A stretch of 64,000 nucleotides of DNA from Elusimicrobiota bacterium (lineage in GTDB: Bacteria; Elusimicrobiota; Elusimicrobia; UBA1565; UBA9628): NCBI GenBank assembly GCA_027406905.1, contig DAHZHT010000002.1, positions 136,380-200,379 on the forward strand, written 5' to 3'. A model generated the notes under the pieces. It did no database searches, had not been told where the DNA came from, and was given only the letters and a program-made list of their open reading frames with translations. This document shows positions 51,765-61,384 of the stretch, piece after piece; position 1 is the first letter of the stretch; each line of letters opens with the position of its first letter. The position numbers and the translations under genes were made by a program.

Positions 51765-54044
51765 TTACCGGCGAATCTTGGGAATCCGTCCCGAGAGGAG
51801 ATTGCGCGCCGCGGCGTTATCGCCAAAGACCATCTCGCTGGATGGATCCGATTGAAACAGATAGACAACCGCCTTGCGCTTGGAAGAGTCTCCAAAGGTT
51901 ACGCGATAGCGGACCAGGTAAATTCCTTGGGATAATTTACCAGCGCTCCACTCTTGTTTGGCATCCGCGTCCGCTCCAAAAGCGTAATCAAGCCAACTTC
52001 CCACGTTCGCGGCGGACCCTTCCAACGGATACTGTTTGACAAAATCAATCGCCTTCTCCGATGGAGTTTTAACCGTTTTTACCGGGGATTTTTCCGAGTC
52101 TTGCGGCAATGGAGAACTCGGCGCTTGAGGAGCCTCCGACTGAGAAGCCGAATTGGCCGCTTCCGGAGAAACTGGATTTCCGGGATTTGAAGCAGCGGGG
52201 GGTGTGGCCTCAGATGGAGCCGAAGACATTGGCGAGCTTGGAGATGCCTGCGGGTTTGCAACAGGAGTTTGTGGAGACTGGTCCATTCCCAAGGGCCGTT
52301 GGTTTGAGCCGGGACTGAGCATGCTGCTGATATCCTTGGGGTTTCGAAAAAACAGGAAAAACGAAACCGCCGCCAAGGCGACGGCGCCAAGTCCTAAAAC
52401 CGGAAGAATTTTTGAACGCTTTTTCTTGGCCGCTTTTTTCGTCTGATTCTTATCTAAAGCCGGAGCTTCGGGTTTGGCGAACCGGTTCAATAACTCTTGT
52501 GAATCCGGAGAACTTTGAAACGGGCTCGGAGCCCCCACGTCAAGAGGCGCGGGAACTCCAAAGCCTGGCGGCATACCTTCAGGGAAAGCGCTGGGGGAAT
52601 TCGGCTCGTTGAAAATCGGGGTAATCAATGGTTCAGCGGAGCTGCCTTGCCCGGATTGGAGAGGACTTTCAATCACAATTTGAGAGACAGGTTCTGAAGT
52701 TCTACCCTGGGGCGAATCTTGAATAGGAGTAGAAATAGGCGCCTCGCTCGGAGATGAAAATTGAATCAAGCTCTCCGGCGCTCCGGAAACCGGAGGGTTT
52801 TCCGTAGGGATCGGGCTCTCGGGATTTGGACTACTCACTGGAAACGTAAAAGAGGCCATTTCTCCCTGAGGAGAATTCTCCGTTGGATTGCCCATGGGCT
52901 GAGCCGATAGCGGAATTTCAGAAGCAGCGGGCGCGAGATTTAATTCCGCTCCGCCAGGGGCGCTCTGCGGCGCAGGCAATTCGCTTAAAGCTTCTTGAGG
53001 AACAGGAGAAATCTGGATTTGAGGAGATTCTGCCCCGGGAGAAACCTCCGCCAGTGGAGACTCTAATTCCATAGGCTTCTGTTCGAGGGTTTGCGCTAAA
53101 GGTTGAGGGACTTCAGCGCTAGATTGGCTCACAGTCATCGGGGTTTCTGTTTCTTGAGGGGACTGCAACGGAGGACGGAGGGTGATATTCTCACTCTCCG
53201 CTTGCGCGGGCGTTTCCTCAACAACTTCAAAGGAATCTCCCATTTGAATATTTAAGCCGTCGCCAGATGATTTCTCCGCGGAATCAAAAGATTCTCTCAT
53301 CTCGAAGCGAAGTTCTCCTCCGTTTTCATCCGCTTGAAGCGGTTCTTGATTGCCTGGGATTTCCACCGGAGAGACTTGGGCCTGAGGCGTTTGCGCCTTG
53401 TCATCGTCTTTCTTTTCTGGAGAAATATCGGCTTGCGGCGGAGACAAAGGAGGAAGAGGCTGAAGATTGAACGCAATGGGAGCCGATTTAAGAACGGGAG
53501 GAATCGGCGTTTGAGCGGAAACTAGAGGCGGCGCAGGAGAAGGAGGCGGTGGCGACTCTTTCGCCTGTCGGATATCCTTAAATGATTCAAGCCTCTCTTC
53601 AAACATTGCAAGATAACGTTTGAGAATCTGCTCAAAATCGGGCGGGGGCGGAGACGTTGTGGGCTGCGCTGGCGTCAGAGACGCTTGTGGCGCCAAAAAT
53701 TCAGGACGCTGGGGAGGGAAACCAAACAAAGGGATATCAGTTTGATTAAACAAGTCGCCCTTTAATTTTCCTTCTAGTTCCGAGAATTGAGAGTCATCCT
53801 TAAAAAAAGGGACGGCCCACTCCAACTCATCAAAATCTTCGGAAGAAACACCCCTTTCATTGACCAAAGAATTTCTAGGAGAATATCCCGGGCCAAACAA
53901 ATCCACTAATGAATACCAGCGTCCATCGGGCGCCCCCGCTTCCTCCTCGCAAATTAAGGTGTCAGGAGACCCTGCCCAAGATTGGATATCCGCCAATTTA
54001 TAAGGTCCAGAAATTCTGTTTTCTCTGTAGAGATAATAAGACAT
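51765..54044 (-). CDS. GYF_2-like, proline-rich membrane protein
   Basis: A 759-residue protein. Residues 1-55 resemble a GYF_2/DUF4339 domain (YYLYRENRISGPYKLADIQSW). About 70-540 is a long Pro/Ser/Glu/Gln-rich disordered tract. A single membrane span follows near 555-577 (ILPVLGLGAVALAAVSFFLFF), then another disordered tract and a C-terminal folded domain from about 665 (IDFVKQYPLEGSAANVGSWL). The N-terminal domain should be cytoplasmic and bind proline-rich ligands, the C-terminal one periplasmic. Function unknown. Confidence 0.7.
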   Translation of the reverse strand: MSYYLYRENRISGPYKLADIQSWAGSPDTLICEEEAGAPDGRWYSLVDLFGPGYSPRNSLVNERGVSSEDFDELEWAVPFFKDDSQFSELEGKLKGDLFNQTDIPLFGFPPQRPEFLAPQASLTPAQPTTSPPPPDFEQILKRYLAMFEERLESFKDIRQAKESPPPPSPAPPLVSAQTPIPPVLKSAPIAFNLQPLPPLSPPQADISPEKKDDDKAQTPQAQVSPVEIPGNQEPLQADENGGELRFEMRESFDSAEKSSGDGLNIQMGDSFEVVEETPAQAESENITLRPPLQSPQETETPMTVSQSSAEVPQPLAQTLEQKPMELESPLAEVSPGAESPQIQISPVPQEALSELPAPQSAPGGAELNLAPAASEIPLSAQPMGNPTENSPQGEMASFTFPVSSPNPESPIPTENPPVSGAPESLIQFSSPSEAPISTPIQDSPQGRTSEPVSQIVIESPLQSGQGSSAEPLITPIFNEPNSPSAFPEGMPPGFGVPAPLDVGAPSPFQSSPDSQELLNRFAKPEAPALDKNQTKKAAKKKRSKILPVLGLGAVALAAVSFFLFFRNPKDISSMLSPGSNQRPLGMDQSPQTPVANPQASPSSPMSSAPSEATPPAASNPGNPVSPEAANSASQSEAPQAPSSPLPQDSEKSPVKTVKTPSEKAIDFVKQYPLEGSAANVGSWLDYAFGADADAKQEWSAGKLSQGIYLVRYRVTFGDSSKRKAVVYLFQSDPSSEMVFGDNAAARNLLSGRIPKIRR

Positions 54045-54108
54045 AAAAAGCCACTCTTCAAAAGCGTCCAGAGAAAGTGTAGATGAAACTTGTTAAAAAT
54101 TCAATACA

Positions 54109-54146
54109 TAAAAAATCCCCCTCCTCTTAAATAGAGAAAGGGGATT
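54109..54146 (-). terminator. Rho-independent terminator after the DksA-type gene
   Basis: On the minus strand AATCCCCTTTCTCT, the loop ATTTA and AGAGGAGGGGGATT form a 14-bp stem with two G-T pairs, followed by TTTTTT. It sits 26 nt after the stop of the DksA-type gene. Confidence 0.8.
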
Positions 54147-54171
54147 ATGTTGGTTTGTCGAACAGAATTTT

Positions 54172-54639
54172 TTACGCGACCCCGAAGTCGGAATCCTTAT
54201 CGTCGCCCCCCACCGCGACATCAGCCAAGTCTTCAGCGGACTCTTCAACGGAAGCATGTTCGGAAGCGCTCTGGCAGGAAATGCAGTACCGAGCGAAAGG
54301 AAGCGCCTTAAGCCGAGGCTTGGGAATTGGATTATGGCACGATTCACAAAGGCCGTAGATTCCCTTCTCGATTTTTCTGATGGCGGCCTCGATCTGGTCT
54401 AAGGTCACGCGCTCATTGTCCGACAATTCGAAAATAAGCTCTTTTTCCGTCGAAAGATTCGCCTGGTCCATGGAATCCCCCATTTCGGAATCATCTGGAA
54501 GAGATTTCCGTGAAACAGTCTTGAGCAAATCCTCTTTCATATCCAGGAGCTCTTTATGGATCGCCGAAAAATTACCGGATACGGGGGATTTTGTCGCCGT
54601 CTTTTTAGGAGCTGCTTTCTTTTTAACCGCGGTTTTCAT
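54172..54639 (-). CDS. DksA/TraR-type zinc-finger protein
   Basis: A 155-residue protein of the DksA family. A coiled-coil region (ALKEDLLKTVSRKS and later DNERVTLDQIEAAIRKIEKG) is followed by the zinc finger YGLCESCHNPIPKPRLKALPFARYCISCQ (C4). The first 20 residues are Lys/Ala/Pro-rich (KKKAAPKKTATK), like histone tails. DksA-type proteins adjust transcription by RNA polymerase in response to stress. AAGGAG precedes the ATG, and a clear terminator follows the gene. Confidence 0.88.
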   Translation of the reverse strand: MKTAVKKKAAPKKTATKSPVSGNFSAIHKELLDMKEDLLKTVSRKSLPDDSEMGDSMDQANLSTEKELIFELSDNERVTLDQIEAAIRKIEKGIYGLCESCHNPIPKPRLKALPFARYCISCQSASEHASVEESAEDLADVAVGGDDKDSDFGVA

Positions 54640-54721
54640 ATTTTTCTCCTTAACTTTCTATATGAGTCAAATCTATTACGCTTTAAATTACAAAAAGTTC
54701 GCCATCCCAAGCTACCATATT

Positions 54722-56197
54722 TTAGGGCTTAGGCTGTGGACCTGCGGCCAATAGCCGAGAAGATTCTTTAAGTCTTTTAGTGACCTCCTCTCGGCCCATC
54801 ACCTCCAGCATTAAAAAAAGGGTCGGCCCGTCTGTCCTGCCTGAAACAGCCGCGCGAAGCGGGTGAAAAACCTGCCCGGCTTTAAAGCCTTTTTCCTGGG
54901 CATATTGGCGAACGGCGGCCTCGATTTCTTTTTCCTTAAAACTCGACATCGCCTCCAAAAGGGTCGCCAAGTCTTCAAGAATACTCGGGACCCCAGGAGC
55001 GGAAAGGGATTTTTCCCGCGCGACAGGCGAAATCTCAAGGGGCTGATAGAAAAAACTAATCAAAGCTGGTATCTCGTTTAATTTTTTATATTTCTGATGT
55101 TCTAAGGAAATCGCGGCTTCAAGAGGGGCTAAACCGGAAGAGGGGCGAATGCCGACCTGATCGAGAAAAGGCTTGGCGGCTTCAACAAGTTCGGAAATCG
55201 GCATCTTGCGGATATATTCCCCATTCATCCAGGTCAGTTTGGCGTTATCAAAAGTCGCCGGGTTTTTTTGGCAACCCTCGATGTCAAAACTGGAGATCAG
55301 TTCTTCATATGAGAACAGATCTTGGGAATTTTTCGTCGCCCAGCCTAAAAGCGCGAGATAGTTTCTCAAGGCTCCGGGGATAAAGCCCTCATTTTTATAT
55401 TCCAAAACCGAGGTCGCTCCATGCCGCTTGGACAATTTAGCGCCATCTGGCCCCAAAATCATGGACAAATGGGCAAAAGCCGGAGGGGCCCAGCCCAAAG
55501 CCTCGTAAAGTCTCAGCTGAGACGGAGTATTGGACAAATGCTCATCGCCCCGAATGACATGGCTTATTTCCATTAAGTGGTCGTCAATGACGCAAGCGAA
55601 ATTGTATGTCGGAACCCCGCTGGTCTTGACGATGACAAAATCTTGAAGGAGATTGTTTTCAAAGGAAACCTTGCCCCGAATCAAATCGTCAACCGTGGTC
55701 GTTCCGGAATCGGGCATTTTAAATCGTATCGAGTATTTTTTTCCGGCGGCTTCGTATTCTTTTTTTTGATGGTCCGTTAGATTTCGGCATCGGCCTTCGT
55801 AGCGGGGCGGACGCTTCTCCAAAGCGGCCAAGCGGCGCATTTCGTCTAAATCTTCCTTTGAGCAATAGCAACGATAGGCCTTCCCGTCCCGCATTAATTG
55901 GTCCAAAAATTTTTTATAGATATCCAAACGCTGCATTTGGAAATAAGGCCCGTAGGGCCCTTCGCTTAACCGACTGTCTTTGGGGCCTTCGTCCCAATTG
56001 AGACCCAGCCAGCGAATGGAATCTAAAATAGCTTGAACGGAATCCTCGGTGGATCTCACCTCATCGGTATCTTCGATGCGAAGAACAAATGTCCCTTTAT
56101 GTTTGCGCGCGAAAAGCCAATTAAAAAGGGCGGTGCGCGCCCCTCCGATATGGAGAAATCCCGTCGGAGACGGAGCGAAACGAGTTCTAATTTTCAT
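54722..56197 (-). CDS. gltX: Glutamyl-tRNA synthetase
   Basis: Charges tRNA-Glu. Class I signature FAPSPTGFLHIGGARTALFNWL (HIGH at HIGG), the KMSKS equivalent KLSKRHG and the family end VTKRL. It has 491 residues, a normal length. Catalytic core with the C-terminal anticodon domain. The start is 1 bp from the end of recN, so the two are coupled. Discriminating versus non-discriminating specificity cannot be told. Confidence 0.97.
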   Translation of the reverse strand: MKIRTRFAPSPTGFLHIGGARTALFNWLFARKHKGTFVLRIEDTDEVRSTEDSVQAILDSIRWLGLNWDEGPKDSRLSEGPYGPYFQMQRLDIYKKFLDQLMRDGKAYRCYCSKEDLDEMRRLAALEKRPPRYEGRCRNLTDHQKKEYEAAGKKYSIRFKMPDSGTTTVDDLIRGKVSFENNLLQDFVIVKTSGVPTYNFACVIDDHLMEISHVIRGDEHLSNTPSQLRLYEALGWAPPAFAHLSMILGPDGAKLSKRHGATSVLEYKNEGFIPGALRNYLALLGWATKNSQDLFSYEELISSFDIEGCQKNPATFDNAKLTWMNGEYIRKMPISELVEAAKPFLDQVGIRPSSGLAPLEAAISLEHQKYKKLNEIPALISFFYQPLEISPVAREKSLSAPGVPSILEDLATLLEAMSSFKEKEIEAAVRQYAQEKGFKAGQVFHPLRAAVSGRTDGPTLFLMLEVMGREEVTKRLKESSRLLAAGPQPKP

Positions 56198-57930
56198 TAT
56201 TTTTTCCCTGCCTTTTCCACGCGCTCTTTTTCGAGAGGAATTGCCTTTTTATTTTGTTCTCGCTCGAAAGAGGACAAATTTCCGGATTCTTCCAAAAGCT
56301 CTCGCGCATGCCGGAAACTGGCAGGCGTGGGGCTCCCTCCCAACATCACCGCGAGGACCTCAAGGCGCCCATCGCCTGACAATTTTTTGACCCGGGTTTT
56401 CATGGCTCCGGCGCTCATTTCCTTTGAGACGTGAAACTGGGTTTGGGCCAGGCTCGCGATTTGAGGCAAATGGGTCACGCATAAAATTTGCCGCCCCTGG
56501 GCTAAATTAAGCAACTTCTCTCCAATGGCGCGAGCCGCCGCCCCCCCTACACCAGCGTCCACCTCGTCAAAAATTAAAACCGGAGTCTTGTCCGCCTGGG
56601 CTAAGACCGTTTTAAGGCCCAACATCACGCGCGATAATTCGCCACCCGAAGCGGTTTCTCTCAAAGGCCTCAGGGGAGCCCCAGGATTGGCGGCAAACAT
56701 AAATTCTATTTCATCGGCCCCATAGGCATGGTAATGCCCTTCTTCCATTTCAATTGAAATTTTCAACTCCGCGTGCCCAAGGCCCAAACCTTTAAACTCA
56801 GCGGATAAGGCCCGTTCGAGCTTCTGAGCCCCCTTAATTCGCGCGCTGTGAAGTTTCTCGCACAATCGTTTTAATTCCGATTCCGCCTCGGATTTTTGGC
56901 GTTCCAGTTGTCCCAAACCTTCTTCTCTGTTTTCAAGACGGAAAACTTCTTCAGCGATGGTTCTTTTTTCAATTAAAAGCCCGGCGAAATCTTTGCCATA
57001 TTTTTTCTTTAACCGCGAAATTTGATCCAGTCTCTCTAACATCGAGTCCAATCTCGCCGGATCGACGCTTAAGCGGGATTGATAATTCGACAAAGCATCG
57101 GCAATCTCTGAAAGGGCCATCCGCGCTTGAGATAGAGAAGTTTTTAAACGCTCAAGAGACGGGTCCATCTTGGCCAATTCCAAGATTTGGCGGTCTAATT
57201 CTTGAACTTGGGCCAAGCAGGACGCTTCACTGGAATATAAAATCCCATAAGCCTCAAAAGCCGCGGATTTAAGGCGCTCAGCGTTTCTCAAGGATGGAAG
57301 TTCCGCCTCTAACCTTTCTTCTTCTCCTTCCTCAAGATGGGCCGCTTCAAGCTCATCCAGCCGAAAGCGCAGGTAATCTAATTTCTCGTTTCTTTCGGCC
57401 TCGGATAAGCTTAAGGACTCAATTTTTTGCTTGAGAAAAGACCAGCGCTCAAAAGAGGCTTTAACTTCTTTTAAAAGCTCGCCCTCTTCCGCAAAGGAGT
57501 CCAGAAATTCCCGCTGAAAAGCGGGCTTCATTAGCTTCTGATGTTGATTTTGCCCGTGGAAATCGATAAGCGAATCCGCGATTTGAGACAAAACCGCCGC
57601 CGCAACGGGCTCTTCGTTGATAAAAGCCCGGCTTTTGCCGCCCTCATCAATTTCCCGGCGGATATGGATCAAGGAACCGGTTTTCTGCGTTTTGGGGGGC
57701 AAGAAATGAGACCAAGGGCCGGAATCAAAAGTCGCCTCAATTTGAAGAGCCTTAGCCCCCGAACGAATCCAGCTTGAGCTGCCGCGTCCGCCCATTAAAA
57801 ACCCCAAGGCCTCCATCAAGATAGATTTTCCGGCGCCGGTTTCCCCGGTCAAGACGTTAAATCCGGTCGAGAAATCCAGTTTCGCCTCCTCGATGACGGC
57901 AAAATTTTTAACGCTGAGGGATCTTAGCAT
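56197..57930 (-). CDS. recN: DNA repair protein RecN
   Basis: An SMC-like ATPase acting in double-strand break repair. The N-terminal ABC half has Walker A GETGAGKSIL, a long central coiled coil (about 150-360), and the C-terminal half has the ABC signature TASGGELSRVMLGLK and Walker B PVLIFDEVDAGVGG. The length of 577 is normal. It lies in a nadK-recN-gltX run, with 6 bp to nadK. Confidence 0.96.
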   Translation of the reverse strand: MLRSLSVKNFAVIEEAKLDFSTGFNVLTGETGAGKSILMEALGFLMGGRGSSSWIRSGAKALQIEATFDSGPWSHFLPPKTQKTGSLIHIRREIDEGGKSRAFINEEPVAAAVLSQIADSLIDFHGQNQHQKLMKPAFQREFLDSFAEEGELLKEVKASFERWSFLKQKIESLSLSEAERNEKLDYLRFRLDELEAAHLEEGEEERLEAELPSLRNAERLKSAAFEAYGILYSSEASCLAQVQELDRQILELAKMDPSLERLKTSLSQARMALSEIADALSNYQSRLSVDPARLDSMLERLDQISRLKKKYGKDFAGLLIEKRTIAEEVFRLENREEGLGQLERQKSEAESELKRLCEKLHSARIKGAQKLERALSAEFKGLGLGHAELKISIEMEEGHYHAYGADEIEFMFAANPGAPLRPLRETASGGELSRVMLGLKTVLAQADKTPVLIFDEVDAGVGGAAARAIGEKLLNLAQGRQILCVTHLPQIASLAQTQFHVSKEMSAGAMKTRVKKLSGDGRLEVLAVMLGGSPTPASFRHARELLEESGNLSSFEREQNKKAIPLEKERVEKAGKK

Positions 57931-57936
57931 TAGGCC

Positions 57937-58806
57937 TTACCTCTCTCCCCAGTGAATTTTTCGCCGCAAGGTCTCATAATAAGAAGATTCTGGGCTCAGC
58001 AAAACTTTAAGAGGTTTTTTAAAGCGGCGGAGATGAACCTCGTCTTCTACATCTATCGGGCGAGATATCTGTCCGTCTATGGATAAGAAAACCTGGGGGA
58101 TGTCGTTAGAACGGCGTTTGCGCAAAATCACCGAGACCCGTTCCGAAGCCGGGAAAATAAGGGGACGCTGGGTCATCATATGAGAGCAGATAGGCAAAGA
58201 CAATAACACCTGCAAAGACGGCTCAATAAGCGGACCAGAGGCTGCCAGGGCATAAGCGCTCGAGCCCGTCGGGGTAGAAACAATTAGGCCATCGCCCAAA
58301 TAATCCGCGATCTTATGCCCCTCTGATTTCATTTCCAAAAGAACCGCGCGCGCCTGGTCCCCGCAACGAATAACGCAATCATTAAGCGCCAAGACCGGCC
58401 CAAAAATTTTTTGTTTCTCACGCCAAATTTCCGTCTCAATCATTAAACGCTCTTCTTGCCTGAAACGTCCGGAAAGAATCTCAAGCGCGTAGCGCGAGAA
58501 ATCAGGGGCTTCAAGCCCGGCCAAAAAGCCCAAACCACCGGAGTTGATTCCCAGAAGCGGAACCCCAAAAGGAGCGACATTGCGCGCCGCTTTAAGCATC
58601 GTCCCATCCCCGCCGACGGCAATGGCGAGGTCGGAAAGGGCAAGATGATTGAAAAAATCGGCGTCTCCCTCGGTGTTGATGTCTACCCGGTATGAGCGCA
58701 AAACGGCGGCGATTTTTTTTAAATTCCGCACCGCCTCGGGTTTATCAGAGTTAAAAAACAGGGAAACAGACTTAAAAGCTCGCATCGATTTTAATTCCGC
58801 GGTCAT
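57937..58806 (-). CDS. nadK: NAD kinase
   Basis: Makes NADP from NAD. The family motif GGDGTMLKAAR at about 83-93 is followed by GINSGGLGFLAG, and the donor site TPTGSSAYALAASGP. A Shine-Dalgarno-like AGGGCGG stands before the ATG at 58806; an ATG at 58785 is the alternative. The 3' end of comEC overlaps its start by 35 bp. It has 289 residues. Confidence 0.95.
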   Translation of the reverse strand: MTAELKSMRAFKSVSLFFNSDKPEAVRNLKKIAAVLRSYRVDINTEGDADFFNHLALSDLAIAVGGDGTMLKAARNVAPFGVPLLGINSGGLGFLAGLEAPDFSRYALEILSGRFRQEERLMIETEIWREKQKIFGPVLALNDCVIRCGDQARAVLLEMKSEGHKIADYLGDGLIVSTPTGSSAYALAASGPLIEPSLQVLLSLPICSHMMTQRPLIFPASERVSVILRKRRSNDIPQVFLSIDGQISRPIDVEDEVHLRRFKKPLKVLLSPESSYYETLRRKIHWGER

Positions 58807-60583
58807 TGATTTCCGCCCTCACGGCATGGCGGCGCAGCGAAGTGATTATATCAAACTTCCTTGTCCCGTCTTGTATCTCGGGAGAGGAAAAATAAAAGCG
58901 GTAGCCCCCTCTCTGGATTTGAAAATCAGCGTTCTCTCTTTGAACCGCGAGAATCTTTAAATGAGAGGCGAGTCTTTCAGCCTCAAGAGAAGAGGAACCC
59001 GGCAATAAAAATAAATTCCGTATTTTCCTAACGCCTTCAGAACGAAGAATCTTAAGGACCAAGCCCGCATTGGCGTTAAAAAAAACCAAGGACGCCCCGC
59101 GGTTTTTTTCTTGAATTAAAGCCGCTTGTCCGCGCGGGAGGCTCAAATAGGTGATTTCCGTCGGTGATCGAGACATCAGGTCACGAGCAAGGCCAAAGAG
59201 TAAAACCGACAAGGCTGCGGCTGCGAAATAAGCCGAGAGTTTCCATCTGGGACACAAGAAAAGAGAAAACATGGCCAGATAATAGGCCGCCAGGGAAAAG
59301 GGGCTCCAATGCGATAAAAAAACAAAAGACCAAGGCAATCCGGAAAAAAACCGGCAAACCGCGCAGAAAAATGACAGCCCTCCGTTTAAGCCCCAGGTCA
59401 ATATTTGGGATATCCATTCAAGATGGGCCAAGACGCTCAACCATAACGCCAATCCGCCAAACATGAACGCTCCCGCCAAGGGAAAAAGAATTAGATTGGC
59501 CAATGCGCCTAAAAAAGGGGCGCAGCCAAAACCCAAGGCAAAGATCGGCCAAAGAACCGCTTCGACAATCACGGTCGCCCCGAATATTTGAATAATTCTC
59601 CGCGGAAAATTCCCCTTGATCAAGGATGAATACCCCTCCAAATGGGGAAACCCGAGGATAAGCCCAAAGGCCGCGGCATAGCTCATCTGAAATCCCATCG
59701 AAAACAAAGACATCGGGTCCCACAAAAGTTCGCTCCAAGCCGATAAAACTAAGGCTTGAAAAGGGACCGCGTCGCGCCCGCTTCTTAAACCCCACTCGAA
59801 AAATAAAGCGGCCAAAAGGGCCCTGACATAAGGAGGCTCTCCGCCAACCGCGATTGCATAAAAACTGCCGGCCAATGCGGCAAGCCCCCAGCGCGGCAAA
59901 GGCCTCAAAGACATTCGGTAGCCCAAAAACCAAATTCCCGCCAGAATCAACGCGACCTTGGTCCCCGAGGGAACCAATAGATGCATCACCCCCGCGTTTT
60001 GGATTTGTCGGTTCAGAGTCTTAGGCAAACGCCCTTTAAGTCCTAAAACCATTCCGCTTAAAAGCCGGGCTTTAACTGGATCAAATCGCGAACCAAAAGC
60101 CCCCTGAATGGATTTTCGGAAGACGGCCGCCCAAGAAAAGATTCGCCAGCGCAGGCTCAGTGAACGAGCGACAAATTTCAATGAATAAGCGTCTATTCTG
60201 TAGGAAATTCCATGGATGGCAAAAAAAGAGCGAACGTCGAAATCTCCGGGATTGCGCGCGGGTTCGGGAATTATTAGTTTTCCGGAAACCCAGACAATAT
60301 CTCCCGGCCTAACATCTACTAAAGGAAAATTCCTGGGAAAACGCGCCAAAACCAGGCCACGCATTGGCGAGCGAAGAATTTGGCCTTCAAAAATCCATCC
60401 TCCCCATCCCTCCTGGCTCGGGGTTCGAGCCAAAACTAAAAACCCGGAGTCAAAGGAAAGCGCGGATTTTGAAGCCTTCTTAAAATCAACGCCTAAATAT
60501 CCGAAATGATAAGCCAAGGACAAAATGGCGATATAAACGCACAGACACACAAAAGAAGCGCGGCGAAAATAGTCTAGGGGCAT
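58772..60583 (-). CDS. ComEC/Rec2-type DNA uptake channel lacking a full MBL domain
   Basis: A polytopic membrane protein. An OB-like DUF4131 region (SMRGLVLARFPRNFPLVDV and later FDVRSFFAIHGISYR) precedes the Competence domain (ARLLSGMVLGLKGRLP, VMHLLVPSGTKVALILAGIW). The usual C-terminal metallo-beta-lactamase nuclease domain is replaced by about 120 residues without an HxHxDH motif. The ATG at 60583 is chosen because the longer frame (to 60727) overlaps comF by 107 bp. It gives 603 residues and lies downstream of comF. Confidence 0.82.
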   Translation of the reverse strand: MPLDYFRRASFVCLCVYIAILSLAYHFGYLGVDFKKASKSALSFDSGFLVLARTPSQEGWGGWIFEGQILRSPMRGLVLARFPRNFPLVDVRPGDIVWVSGKLIIPEPARNPGDFDVRSFFAIHGISYRIDAYSLKFVARSLSLRWRIFSWAAVFRKSIQGAFGSRFDPVKARLLSGMVLGLKGRLPKTLNRQIQNAGVMHLLVPSGTKVALILAGIWFLGYRMSLRPLPRWGLAALAGSFYAIAVGGEPPYVRALLAALFFEWGLRSGRDAVPFQALVLSAWSELLWDPMSLFSMGFQMSYAAAFGLILGFPHLEGYSSLIKGNFPRRIIQIFGATVIVEAVLWPIFALGFGCAPFLGALANLILFPLAGAFMFGGLALWLSVLAHLEWISQILTWGLNGGLSFFCAVCRFFSGLPWSFVFLSHWSPFSLAAYYLAMFSLFLCPRWKLSAYFAAAALSVLLFGLARDLMSRSPTEITYLSLPRGQAALIQEKNRGASLVFFNANAGLVLKILRSEGVRKIRNLFLLPGSSSLEAERLASHLKILAVQRENADFQIQRGGYRFYFSSPEIQDGTRKFDIITSLRRHAVRAEINDRGIKIDASF

Positions 60584-60620
60584 ATCTCTCTTACGGTTTA
60601 AGACCCGTTTTGTTCCCGAT

Positions 60621-61337
60621 TTAGATCTCGCGCGCAAAAGCGTAAGCGCAGATATCGACGGCGCCGGAATGTTTAAGCGCCTCGGCACAAGCCTCAAGAG
60701 AAAAGCCGGTTGTGCAGACATCGTCAATTAAGACTATCCGCCTTCCCCAAACATCTCCCGGACGCGAAACCTTAAAAGCCCCCGCGATATTTTTTTGGCG
60801 ACTTTTCTTGTCTAATTTCCATTGCGCTTGAGTCTCCCGAACGCGAGTGAGGGGGTTTAAAACCGGAATGCCGGTTTCTTTTGATATAGCCCGCGCCAAA
60901 ATCTCCGCCTGATTGTATCCTCTTTCGTTTTCCCGGCGAAAATGAAGGGGAACAGAAACCAAGATATCCGGCAACGGAAGTTCTCGAAAGCGAGCCCAAT
61001 TTCGCGCCATCAATCGGCCGGCTTCCTGGGCGGCGGGAAACCGACCCCGATATTTAAAAGAATAGACCCAGGAATGAATCGGCCCCCGGTAAAGAAAGGC
61101 CGCGCGAATAAGTCGGCAGGCAAATTTCTTCTCACGGCAAGAGTCGCAAAGAGCCCGGCCAAGATTAGACGCGTCCGCGCATCTTAAGCAAAACGGCGCT
61201 TCTAAGGGAATTAATTGCGCGCGGCAAGAATGGCACAGAGTTCCGCCGGCGCTATTGGGCAAATCTCTTCTACAATGCGCGCAAATCGGAGGCCAAAGAA
61301 TATCCAGACATTTTTGCCGCCAAAGCCGAAAGTTCAC
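60621..61337 (-). CDS. comF: ComF family phosphoribosyltransferase-like protein
   Basis: A 238-residue protein. N-terminal zinc fingers (CAHCRRDLPNSAGGTLCHSC and CLRCADASNLGRALCDSC) precede a PRPP-type PRTase domain with the VVLIDDVCTTGFSLEACAEAL motif (written here as RIVLIDDVCTTG). ComF proteins act in DNA uptake or recombination. It is directly upstream of comEC, so the two together suggest that this lineage can take up DNA. Confidence 0.9.
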   Translation of the reverse strand: MNFRLWRQKCLDILWPPICAHCRRDLPNSAGGTLCHSCRAQLIPLEAPFCLRCADASNLGRALCDSCREKKFACRLIRAAFLYRGPIHSWVYSFKYRGRFPAAQEAGRLMARNWARFRELPLPDILVSVPLHFRRENERGYNQAEILARAISKETGIPVLNPLTRVRETQAQWKLDKKSRQKNIAGAFKVSRPGDVWGRRIVLIDDVCTTGFSLEACAEALKHSGAVDICAYAFAREI

Positions 61338-61384
61338 CCTCTTCTTACGCTTGGAGGCGAAAAAAGTTCCCTTAAAAGCCGATT

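Noticed and set aside
60584..60727. Upstream extension of comEC
   Set aside because: It would overlap comF by 107 bp and lacks family residues; a start at 60583 follows comF directly.
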